Shown here: positions 1 through 5,446 of the stretch, piece after piece
Layout: each line of letters opens with the position of its first letter
How positions within the stretch are numbered: position 1 is the first letter of the stretch
Origin: Pseudomonadota bacterium
GTDB lineage: Bacteria > Pseudomonadota > Alphaproteobacteria > Sphingomonadales > Sphingomonadaceae
NCBI GenBank assembly: GCA_023424275.1
Contig: JAFAED010000102.1
Location: 1 to 6,038 of the forward strand
DNA: 6,038 bases
Direction of reading: 5' to 3'
Made by a program: the position numbers and the translations under genes
The notes under the pieces: model-generated
Databases searched by the model: none
Told to the model about the DNA's origin: nothing
What the model saw: the letters and a program-made list of their open reading frames with translations, nothing else

Positions 1-722
1 GCCGAAACCACAACGGCCTGCGCGCCTTCGGCCGCCGCCTTGGCAAAGACCTTTTCGGAGAAAGCGTTGCCATTCGCGGCGCTGCCCTCGTCGACGTTAC
101 AGACGTACAGGACGGGCTTCGAGGTCAGCAGCTGCGCGGTGCGCAGCACACGGGCTTCCTCGTCGTCCTTGGGTTCGACGAGCCGTGCGGGCTTGCCTTC
201 GCGGAGCAGGTCGAGCGCCTGTCCCAGCACCGATGCGGCGATCTTTGCTTCCTTGTCGCCCTGCGCGGCCTTTTTGGCGAAGGCAGGGACGCGCTTTTCG
301 AGGCTTTCGAGGTCGGCGAGCAGCAGTTCGGTTTCGACCGTCTCGGCGTCGGCGACCGGATCGACCTTGTTTTCGACATGCTGGATGTCGTCATCTTCGA
401 AGCAGCGCAGCACATGGACGATCGCATCGACTTCGCGAATATTGCCGAGGAACTGGTTGCCGAGTCCTTCGCCCTTCGACGCGCCGCGCACGAGGCCGGC
501 GATGTCGACGAAGGCGAGCTGGGTCGCGATGATCTTCTTGCTGCTCGCGATGGCGGCGAGCTTTTCGAGCCGCGCGTCGGGCACCGCGACGTTGCCGATA
601 TTCGGCTCGATCGTGCAGAAAGGATAGTTTGCCGCCTGTGCCGCCGCGGTTTCGGTCAGCGCGTTGAACAGGGTGGACTTGCCGACGTTGGGCAGGCCGA
701 CGATCCCGCATTTGAAACCCAT
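1..722 (-). CDS. ychF: YchF/EngD-type redox- and translation-associated P-loop ATPase (3' end beyond window)
   Basis: YchF (Obg-related, OLA1 type) is a cytosolic ATPase that binds ribosomes and affects translation and stress responses. About 240 N-terminal residues of a family usually near 365 are visible; the C-terminal TGS-like domain lies off the left edge. Motifs seen: P-loop G-L-P-N-V-G-K-S-T at residues 9-17, switch region F-C-T-I-E-P-N at 35-41, G3 D-I-A-G-L-V-R-G-A at 73-81, and N-V-D-E at 209-212 in place of the GTPase NKxD. That last change is the YchF signature linked to ATP rather than GTP preference. His115 sits in the segment holding the catalytic His114 of E. coli YchF. The ATG at 722 is supported by a GGAG five bases upstream and by the family-typical start M-G-F-K-C-G. 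The reading frame stays open to the window edge. In many alphaproteobacteria it follows pth directly; here three other genes intervene. Confidence 0.96.
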   Translation of the reverse strand, partial: MGFKCGIVGLPNVGKSTLFNALTETAAAQAANYPFCTIEPNIGNVAVPDARLEKLAAIASSKKIIATQLAFVDIAGLVRGASKGEGLGNQFLGNIREVDAIVHVLRCFEDDDIQHVENKVDPVADAETVETELLLADLESLEKRVPAFAKKAAQGDKEAKIAASVLGQALDLLREGKPARLVEPKDDEEARVLRTAQLLTSKPVLYVCNVDEGSAANGNAFSEKVFAKAAAEGAQAVVVS

Positions 723-852
723 AAAAACTCCGTGAGATTCGGCGCGCGATGAAGCGCGGCGCGACTGTTGCAGCGCCCCTAGCGCCAAGTCGCGTCCGAT
801 GCCAGTGTTTGCCGTTGCGCGCGGTTCAGACTTGCGGCTTTATCGCGCCGCT
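723..852. other. Divergent intergenic region between ychF and the CAP-domain gene
   Basis: This 130-base gap must hold the 5' control signals for ychF (leftward) and probably for the CAP gene (rightward). Apart from the ychF Shine-Dalgarno, little stands out. A possible rightward promoter is TTGCGC (815-820), 17 bases, then CTTTAT (838-843), but its -10 matches the sigma-70 consensus at only three positions. A small hairpin, GCGGC (834-838) with GCCGC (847-851), abuts the CAP start codon. Nothing else was recognised. Confidence 0.4.
728..731 (-). promoter_or_regulatory. Ribosome binding site of ychF
   Basis: Read on the minus strand, GGAG is followed by five T residues and then the ATG at 722. 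The spacing is good and it fixes the ychF start. No convincing -35/-10 pair could be picked out in the GC-rich 723-852 gap. Confidence 0.6.
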
Positions 853-1506
853 ATGGCGTCCCGCTTCCTTCTCGCTGCCGCGCTCCTCCTGTCCCTGGGC
901 GGGACTGCCGCGCTCGCCGCGCCCGACCGGTTCGAACAAGGTGTTTTCGCCGAACTCAACCGCTTTCGCAGCGACCCCGCCGCTTATGCCGAACTGTTGC
1001 GCGACTATCGCCCACGGTTCAAAGGCAAGGTTCTTGTCAGTGACGACGACAGCGAAATCGACATCATGACGCGCGAGGGCGTCGCGGCGGTCGACGAGGC
1101 GATCCGCGACCTGCGCCGCGAAGGGCCGCTCGGCGAATTGCAATGGAGCGATGCGCTGGCGCGCGCGGCCGCCGATCATGTCGCGGTCCAGTCGCGCTCG
1201 GGCGCCGTCGGCCACTATACCAGGGGGAGCGGCCCCGGCGAGCGGATGAAGGCGCGCGGCGGCGGCCCCTATGTCAACGAGGTCATCACCTATGGTCATC
1301 ACACGCCTGCGGGCGTCGTCGACCAGTTGCTGATCGACGATGGCGTGCCCGACCGCGGGCATCGGCACAGCCTGCTTCGTCCGACGCACCGTTACGCGGG
1401 CGTCGCCTGCGGCCGTCATCCGGTGCACCGGACGATGTGCGTGACGCTGATGTCGCAGACGCGCGACGGCTCGCCGCCGCCGCCGCCGCAGCGAAAAGCG
1501 CCCTGA
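853..1506 (+). CDS. Exported CAP/SCP-domain protein (PR-1-like)
   Basis: The 217-residue product has a Sec-type signal peptide: M-A-S-R, a leucine/alanine core, and a likely cleavage after A-L-A at residues 20-22. One CAP (SCP/PR-1) domain follows. Visible family hallmarks are an early F-A-E-L-N-R-F-R helix (32-39), G-H-Y near 120-122, E130, N-E-V at 142-144, and G-H-R-H-S-L-L (169-175) followed by Y-A-G-V-A-C. His121, Glu130, Glu143 and His172 match the two-His/two-Glu cavity of CAP proteins. Cys186 and Cys196 could form a disulfide. The C-terminus is a short proline run from CCG repeats. Bacterial CAP proteins are exported and mostly lack a proven biochemical role, so none is assigned here. 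An upstream in-frame ATG at 799 would put 18 extra residues before the signal peptide; 853 is preferred for that reason. Neither start has a clear Shine-Dalgarno. The serine-hydrolase gene follows 67 bases downstream on the same strand. Confidence 0.85.
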   Translation: MASRFLLAAALLLSLGGTAALAAPDRFEQGVFAELNRFRSDPAAYAELLRDYRPRFKGKVLVSDDDSEIDIMTREGVAAVDEAIRDLRREGPLGELQWSDALARAAADHVAVQSRSGAVGHYTRGSGPGERMKARGGGPYVNEVITYGHHTPAGVVDQLLIDDGVPDRGHRHSLLRPTHRYAGVACGRHPVHRTMCVTLMSQTRDGSPPPPPQRKAP

Positions 1507-1515
1507 CCCAAGGGC

Positions 1516-1560
1516 TTGTCAGCTGTATTGCCATAGCATAACAGTTGCTGGTCATAACAA
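1516..1560 (+). promoter_or_regulatory. Possible promoter/operator before the serine hydrolase gene
   Basis: This A/T-richer stretch between the CAP and hydrolase genes contains TTGTCA (1516-1521), one base from the -35 consensus. Possible -10 elements downstream (around 1537-1543) are poor and closer than the ideal 17 bases. The heptamer CATAACA occurs twice, at 1537-1543 and 1553-1559, sixteen bases apart. This suggests a control site for the hydrolase or an internal promoter of a two-gene unit. Both readings are weak inferences. Confidence 0.25.
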
Positions 1561-1561
1561 T

Positions 1562-1571
1562 GGGGAGAAGG
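1562..1571 (+). promoter_or_regulatory. Ribosome binding site of the serine hydrolase gene
   Basis: The purine run GGGGAGAAGG contains GGAG six bases before the ATG at 1574 and decides that start. The ATG at 1560 is in another frame. Confidence 0.65.
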
Positions 1572-1573
1572 CG

Positions 1574-2728
1574 ATGCGCCGCCGCGCGAAACTGCTCTGG
1601 ACCTTGCCGCTGCTGATGGCTGCGACGCCGGCTGCCGCCCGGCCGCTGCCCGATAAAGCTGCAATCGCGGGTACGGCGCAAAGGGCGATGACCGCGACCG
1701 GCGCGCGCGGACTTGCCATCGCGACGATCGACAAGGGCCAGGTCGTGTCGGTGCAGGCGTTCGGCGAACGCAATGCAAAGGGCGATCCGCTGACGCCCGA
1801 TACGATCATGTACGGCGCCTCGCTGACCAAGGCGGTGTTCGCCTATACAGTGCTGCGGCTCGTCGACGAGGGGAAGGTCGACCTCGACAAGCCGATTGCG
1901 GCGATGCTCGCGAAGCCGCTGCCCGACTATGGCAACCTCGACGATTATGGAAATTGGGGCGACCTTGCCGGCGACGAGCGCTGGCGGACGATTACGCCGC
2001 GCATGGTGCTCAACCACAGCACCGGCTTCGCAAATTTCGCTTTCCTCGAGCCCGACGGCAAGCTGCGCATCCATTTCGATCCGGGGAGCCGCTACGGCTA
2101 TTCGGGGGAGGGGATCAGCCTGCTCCAATTCGCGCTCGACGAAAATGGCCTCGACACTGCATCGCAGATCCAGCGGCTCGTTTTCGATCCGCTGAAAATG
2201 CCGGATTCCAGCCTGATCTGGCGGCCCAGTTTCGCAGCGAACCTTGCCGACGGATGGGAACTGGATGGCAAGGCCGTGCCGCACGACGAGCGCAGCCGCG
2301 TTCGTGCCGCAGGGTCGATGGACACGACGATCACCGATCTGGCCGAATTCGCCGCGGCGCTGGTGTCGGGGCAGGGGCTGTCCAAGGCCGCGCGCGCCGA
2401 ACTGCTGCGGCCGGGGCTCCCGATCCGCTCGCGTGCGCAATTTCCGACGTTGCAGGACGCTGCGCCCGCTGCCGATCAGCCTAAAGGGATCGCGGCGAGC
2501 GTCGGCCTGATCACCTTCACCGGCCCGCAGGGGGCGGCCTTCTTTCGCGGCGGGCACAATGATTCGACGGGCAACACGCTAGTCTGCCTCGAAAGGGGCG
2601 AACGCTGCGTCTTGATCATGTCGAACGATGTGCGGGCAGAGGCTGCGTTTCCGATGATCGTTCGCGATATATTGGGCGAAACCGGCACACCCTGGCGCTG
2701 GATTTTCGGCGATATGAAATTCGTCTGA
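1574..2728 (+). CDS. Exported beta-lactamase-fold serine hydrolase (class C/penicillin-binding-protein-like family)
   Basis: The 384-residue product begins with a basic and hydrophobic Sec signal peptide, with likely cleavage after A-A-A at 20-22. The rest matches the serine beta-lactamase-like hydrolases (Pfam PF00144 type), a family that includes class C beta-lactamases, D,D-peptidases and esterases. The nucleophile motif is S83-L-T-K86 within Y-G-A-S-L-T-K-A. The second motif is probably Y176-S-G in R-Y-G-Y-S-G-E-G, where class C enzymes have Y-x-N. The third is G-G-H328-N, in the place of the usual K-T-G. These changes fit an esterase or peptidase better than a true beta-lactamase; the substrate is unknown. 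Cys338 and Cys345 flank the strand before the C-terminus and could pair in the periplasm. Length is normal for a single-domain member. The gene lies 67 bases after the CAP gene and converges with phoX. Confidence 0.88.
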   Translation: MRRRAKLLWTLPLLMAATPAAARPLPDKAAIAGTAQRAMTATGARGLAIATIDKGQVVSVQAFGERNAKGDPLTPDTIMYGASLTKAVFAYTVLRLVDEGKVDLDKPIAAMLAKPLPDYGNLDDYGNWGDLAGDERWRTITPRMVLNHSTGFANFAFLEPDGKLRIHFDPGSRYGYSGEGISLLQFALDENGLDTASQIQRLVFDPLKMPDSSLIWRPSFAANLADGWELDGKAVPHDERSRVRAAGSMDTTITDLAEFAAALVSGQGLSKAARAELLRPGLPIRSRAQFPTLQDAAPAADQPKGIAASVGLITFTGPQGAAFFRGGHNDSTGNTLVCLERGERCVLIMSNDVRAEAAFPMIVRDILGETGTPWRWIFGDMKFV

Positions 2729-2732
2729 GGCA

Positions 2733-2762
2733 GCCGCCCGGGCCCATATGGGAACGGGCGGC
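2733..2762. terminator. Hairpin between convergent genes, possible bidirectional terminator
   Basis: GCCGCCCG (2733-2740) pairs perfectly with CGGGCGGC (2755-2762). The loop contains the palindrome CCCATATGGG (2743-2752). The structure begins a few bases after the hydrolase stop (2728) and ends just before the phoX stop (2769-2771), where a shared terminator is expected. Neither side has a T-run, so a canonical intrinsic terminator is not shown. Confidence 0.5.
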
Positions 2763-2768
2763 GCGCAG

Positions 2769-4643
2769 TCAGTTGCCGACCGGCTGGCTGTCGGTCCGGC
2801 GCACCACGATCGTCGACGATCGCGGCTGTTCGCCCGCAACCGGCCAGTTGCCCGTCGGATGCTGGATGTTCACGAAAAAGGTCTTGAGATCGGGCGTATA
2901 GGCAAGGCCCGTGATCTCGCAGCCGAGCGGCCCGACGAGGAAGCGCTTCGACAATTTGCTGACCTGGTCGATGTGGAACATCGCATTATGGCCGAACACC
3001 TGGTCGATCGTGCGACCCGGTACGCCCGAATTGCCCGGGACGCTGTGGTCGGTCTGAACCCACATGCGGCCCTGCGGATCGATACGCAGGCCGTCGGGGC
3101 TCGAGAATTTGTCGCCGTTGATATTGCCGACAAGGTTGCTGCCACCGGCATCGAGCGACGGATCGCCAGCGGTCAGGAAGATTTCCCAGCTGAACTTGGT
3201 CGCCAGCGGCGAATCGCCTTCTTCACTGAACTTGATGATGTGCCCGTGCAGGTTGGTGACGCGCGGATTCGCCGGATCGGTGACGCGGCGACCGCTGTTG
3301 TTGGTCAGCGTGCAGAAGATCGCCTTGTTGTCGGGTGCGACGGTCAGCCATTCGGGACGGTCCATCACGGTGCCGCCAGCGACGCGCGCCGCCGACTGGG
3401 TGTTCAGCAACACGTCGGCCTGATTGTTGAAATTGACGATGGTCGGCGTCGGCGGGGTCGTGCTCTGGCTGACGTTGCCGGGGTCCGACGCGCCGGCGGT
3501 CAGGCCGTTCTGGCCGACGACCAGCGCGCGCCATTCGCCCGTGCCGTCGCCGTTGAAACGCGCGACATACAGCGTGCCATAATCGAGCAGGTCGGTATTC
3601 GCGGCGCGGCTCGTGCTATAAGCGCGATCGGGGACGAATTTATAGATGCAGCCCGGCGTGGTGTCGTCGCCCATATAGAATGCGACGCGGCGTTCGTTAT
3701 TCGCCATATAGGCGACATTCTCATGGTTGAAGCGGCCCATCGCCGTACGCTTGGTTGCCGGGGCAAGTTCGCGCAGCGGATCGACTTCGACCACCCAGCC
3801 ATAATCGCGCGTCGGCTGCGTCGGGTCGAGATAATTGTCCATCGTCTCTTCGCACGTGAGATAGGTATCCCACGGCGTCCGGCCGCTCGAGCAATTGTTG
3901 AGCATGCCCTTGATCGATCCCGACAGCAGACCCGCAGCGGGGCCGCCCGCGCGATAGCTGCTGTTGCCGGTGTAGCGCTTGTTATAGCTGGAACCGGCGC
4001 GAACCGCCCATTTGCCGTCGGTGCCGACCGCGATTTCGACCACGGCGATACCGACTGCGGACAAGGCGATCGCTTTCTGATCGGCGGTCGCGGTCGCGGC
4101 GCTATAGCCGCCGGCCATCAGGATGTTGAAATCGGGATATTCGAAGTTGATCGCGAGCAGGCCGCCCTTGTCGGGGTCGACACCCGGGATCCGGAAATAT
4201 TCCATGCCGTCATGGTTGCCGCCGGCCCACTTCTCCGCAATCGCGGGCGTCGCCGGAAAACTGCCCGAATAGGGCGTGCCGGCTTCGACCGAATCGCCCG
4301 CCTTCAACAGCACGTCGACGGTGTAGCCTGTGGGCACCGTAACCTTGTCGTCCTGGTTTGCCGCAACGGCGGCGAAATTGATCGAGTAGCTCGGCGGCGG
4401 AGTCGGCGTGGGGGTCGGCGTGGGAGTCGGTGTCGGGGTCGGCAAAGTGACCGGATCTCCGTTCGATTCGTCGCATGCTGCCAGCGCCATCGCCGGCAGT
4501 ACCGACAGGCCGAACAGGCCGCCACGCAGAAGCGAGCGGCGCGAGGGGTTTTCGGCAACGATGGCTTCGAGGCTGTCGGGCCCCGGCAGCGCGCCGGTTT
4601 CGCCGCGATATGGCGCGCGGGCTTCGTCGGTAAGATGTGACAT
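2769..4643 (-). CDS. PhoX-family (DUF839) phosphatase-like protein with Tat signal and lipobox
   Basis: The 624-residue product resembles PhoX, a Tat-exported Ca/Fe-dependent alkaline phosphatase family (Pfam PF05787). Family segments seen in order: N-H-D-G-M (143-147), N-F-E-Y (166-169), N-N-C251...T-P-W and L-T-C-E-E (262-266), G-R-F-N-H-E (303-308), Y-M-G-D-D (323-327), D-R-P-E-W (428-432), S-P-D-G-L (515-519), W-V-Q-T-D (528-532), E-I-T-G (576-579) and N-I-Q-H-P (592-596). C251 matches the conserved cysteine reported as an iron ligand in PhoX. The N-terminus carries a twin-arginine motif S-R-R-S-L-L (34-39), a hydrophobic stretch, and lipobox L-A-A-C57. A Pro-Thr linker (68-81) then precedes the catalytic domain, so a membrane-anchored periplasmic or surface protein is inferred. 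The start at 4643 has AGGGGA five bases upstream; the in-frame ATG at 4700 would add 19 residues without such a site. Phosphatase activity is by family only; the symbol phoX is withheld because DUF839 proteins vary. Confidence 0.88.
   Translation of the reverse strand: MSHLTDEARAPYRGETGALPGPDSLEAIVAENPSRRSLLRGGLFGLSVLPAMALAACDESNGDPVTLPTPTPTPTPTPTPTPPPSYSINFAAVAANQDDKVTVPTGYTVDVLLKAGDSVEAGTPYSGSFPATPAIAEKWAGGNHDGMEYFRIPGVDPDKGGLLAINFEYPDFNILMAGGYSAATATADQKAIALSAVGIAVVEIAVGTDGKWAVRAGSSYNKRYTGNSSYRAGGPAAGLLSGSIKGMLNNCSSGRTPWDTYLTCEETMDNYLDPTQPTRDYGWVVEVDPLRELAPATKRTAMGRFNHENVAYMANNERRVAFYMGDDTTPGCIYKFVPDRAYSTSRAANTDLLDYGTLYVARFNGDGTGEWRALVVGQNGLTAGASDPGNVSQSTTPPTPTIVNFNNQADVLLNTQSAARVAGGTVMDRPEWLTVAPDNKAIFCTLTNNSGRRVTDPANPRVTNLHGHIIKFSEEGDSPLATKFSWEIFLTAGDPSLDAGGSNLVGNINGDKFSSPDGLRIDPQGRMWVQTDHSVPGNSGVPGRTIDQVFGHNAMFHIDQVSKLSKRFLVGPLGCEITGLAYTPDLKTFFVNIQHPTGNWPVAGEQPRSSTIVVRRTDSQPVGN
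4401..4442 (-). repeat. Short tandem repeat encoding a (Pro-Thr)7 linker in the PhoX-like protein
   Basis: Seven degenerate 6-base units (plus-strand forms agtcgg, cgtggg, ggtcgg and similar) encode seven Pro-Thr dipeptides at residues 68-81. Three prolines follow. The repeat sits between the lipobox cysteine and the catalytic domain, as expected for an extended flexible spacer. Unit number could vary between strains by slippage without breaking the frame. Confidence 0.8.
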
Positions 4644-4648
4644 GCAGT

Positions 4649-4654
4649 TCCCCT
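4649..4654 (-). promoter_or_regulatory. Ribosome binding site of the PhoX-like gene
   Basis: On the minus strand AGGGGA lies five bases before the ATG at 4643. It selects this start over the ATG at 4700. The site overlaps the proximal arm of the inverted repeat 4652-4660/4745-4753. Confidence 0.65.
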
Positions 4655-4753
4655 GTTTTCGGTTGGGCCCCGGACTGGATGTCCGGGTGAGGCGGCGCAC
4701 CGATTGCAGAGGGAGGTGTCAGCGCGATGGCTTCACCAAGTCAGGAAAACAGG
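4652..4753 (-). repeat. Perfect 9-base inverted repeat spanning the phoX leader and its Shine-Dalgarno
   Basis: CCTGTTTTC (4652-4660) and GAAAACAGG (4745-4753) are exact reverse complements separated by 84 bases. On the phoX strand the distal arm reads CCTGTTTTC, and the start-proximal arm GAAAACAGG runs into the Shine-Dalgarno. If transcription starts upstream of 4753 the arms could pair in the mRNA and mask the ribosome site. Otherwise they could be paired protein-binding sites, with centres 93 bases apart. The repeat is directly visible; the function is inferred. Confidence 0.45.
4669..4687 (-). promoter_or_regulatory. Stable hairpin in the phoX 5' leader
   Basis: CCCGGAC (4669-4675) pairs perfectly with GTCCGGG (4681-4687) around a five-base loop, 25 bases upstream of the phoX start. 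No T-run follows on the phoX strand, so it is not a typical terminator. It could be a leader structure protecting or positioning the ribosome site, or a 19-base dyad operator. Confidence 0.45.
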
Positions 4754-4828
4754 ATTTCTGTGACGGTCTTGTTGCAGCTGGGCAGGAGCGGCGCTCGATG
4801 CCCGGCGGGTTCAGTTCTGAAGGCGTAG
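4727..4828 (+). CDS. Possible small ORF, 33 codons, divergent from phoX
   Basis: An ATG at 4727 lies eight bases after GGAGGT (4713-4718), within the purine run GAGGGAGGTG. This is the strongest Shine-Dalgarno match noticed in the window. The ORF ends with TAG at 4826-4828, overlapping the 3' end of pth on the other strand by 18 bases. The predicted peptide starts M-A-S-P-S-Q-E-N-R-I and ends S-V-L-K-A. It has a short hydrophobic patch (V-T-V-L-L) but no convincing membrane segment, and I recognise no homology. No promoter is evident. The purine run may instead matter as its complement, a CCUCC-type segment in the phoX leader RNA. Treat this as a candidate only. Confidence 0.2.
   Translation: MASPSQENRISVTVLLQLGRSGARCPAGSVLKA
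4780..4803 (-). terminator. Hairpin downstream of pth, possible terminator
   Basis: GGGCA (4780-4784) pairs with TGCCC (4799-4803), and inside it GAGC (4786-4789) pairs with GCTC (4793-4796). It starts seven bases after the pth stop codon in the direction of transcription. A T-run is missing, so it may act weakly or with Rho. It separates pth from the phoX leader. Confidence 0.4.
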
Positions 4829-5380
4829 CGCGAGGTCGCTCTGGAATCGCACATCGTCGCCGTCGGCCAGCCACTTCGCTTCGGCCGCGATGGCGCCGAG
4901 CAGGTCGATCAGCGGTTCCATCTCGCTCTTGTGATAATTGCCGAGGACGTGGCCGGTCACGCGGTCCTTGTGCCCCGGATGGCCGATGCCGATACGCACG
5001 CGGCGGAAATCCTCACCGATATGCTGGATCATCGACCGGATGCCATTGTGGCCCGCCGCGCCGCCGCCGCGCTTTACCTTGATCTGCATCGGGGCAAGAT
5101 CGAGTTCGTCGTAAAAGACGGTGACGTCTTCTGCTGTCAATTTGTAGAAATCGAGCGCAGCGCGCACGCTGCGGCCGCTTTCGTTCATGAAGGTGCCGGG
5201 TTTGAGCAGCAGGATACGCTGCGATCCGATGCGACCTTCCTGGACCCAGCCCTGAAATTTCTTCGCAGGCGCGGGGAAGCCATGGAGATCGGCGATGACG
5301 TCGGCCGCCATGAAGCCGACATTGTGACGGTGCATCGCATATTGAGGCCCGGGATTTCCGAGGCCGACCCAGAGCTGCAT
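4811..5380 (-). CDS. pth: Peptidyl-tRNA hydrolase
   Basis: Pth cleaves the ester bond of peptidyl-tRNAs that drop off the ribosome and so recycles tRNA in the cytosol. The 189-residue length is normal for the bacterial enzyme. Key residues are all present: N9 in V-G-L-G-N-P-G, catalytic H19 in H-R-H-N-V-G-F, N66 in P-G-T-F-M-N-E-S-G, D91 in Y-D-E-L-D-L and N112 in G-H-N-G. These correspond to E. coli N10, H20, N68, D93 and N114. The GGGGAAGHNG-type glycine segment appears here as R-G-G-G-A-A-G-H-N-G. The ATG at 5380 has AAAGG seven bases upstream and gives the family-typical start M-Q-L-W-V-G-L-G-N-P. It follows rplY by 66 bases, the usual alphaproteobacterial arrangement. Confidence 0.97.
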   Translation of the reverse strand: MQLWVGLGNPGPQYAMHRHNVGFMAADVIADLHGFPAPAKKFQGWVQEGRIGSQRILLLKPGTFMNESGRSVRAALDFYKLTAEDVTVFYDELDLAPMQIKVKRGGGAAGHNGIRSMIQHIGEDFRRVRIGIGHPGHKDRVTGHVLGNYHKSEMEPLIDLLGAIAAEAKWLADGDDVRFQSDLALRLQN

Positions 5381-5409
5381 GAAAGTGCCTTTCCCGGGTC
5401 TGGTGGAAA

Positions 5410-5435
5410 CGCCCCTCCCGTTTGGGGGAGGGGCG
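5410..5435 (-). terminator. Strong GC hairpin between rplY and pth
   Basis: CGCCCCTCCC (5410-5419) pairs perfectly over ten bases with GGGAGGGGCG (5426-5435), leaving a six-base loop. On the minus strand it is followed by only TTT and then CC, so it resembles an intrinsic terminator with a short U-tract. Being 11 bases after the rplY stop and upstream of pth, it could lower pth output relative to the ribosomal protein. Confidence 0.6.
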
Positions 5436-5446
5436 CTCCGAAATGC

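Noticed and set aside
40..752. Several plus-strand and shifted minus-strand ORFs within the ychF region
   Set aside because: The minus-strand frame from 722 encodes the conserved YchF motifs without interruption; the others are Ser/Arg-rich shadows.
1500..1515. Hairpin GCCCT/AGGGC across the CAP stop codon as a terminator
   Set aside because: Five base pairs with a six-base loop and no T-run is too weak to call a terminator.
1286..2557. A 423-codon minus-strand ORF opposite the CAP and serine hydrolase genes
   Set aside because: It crosses two recognisable genes and their intergenic gap, has an Arg-rich low-complexity product and shows no recognisable domain. It is an antisense shadow.
2748..4640. 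A 630-codon plus-strand ORF lying opposite almost all of the PhoX-like gene
   Set aside because: Its translation is Arg/Ala-rich, resembles no family and mirrors the codon bias of the minus-strand gene. Long stop-free antisense frames are common in GC-rich genomes, and the minus strand has the full PhoX motif set.
4644..4700. N-terminal extension of the PhoX-like protein to the ATG at 4700
   Set aside because: The 4643 ATG has a well-spaced AGGGGA. The extension adds 19 residues of Arg/Pro-rich sequence across the leader hairpin, with no ribosome site seen.
4758..4775. Pho-box-like sequence CTGTGAC-GGTC-TTGTTGC upstream of the PhoX-like gene
   Set aside because: The 7-4-7 layout matches a Pho box, but the second half is a poor match and the element points away from phoX. 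PhoB control is plausible for a PhoX-type gene but is not shown here.
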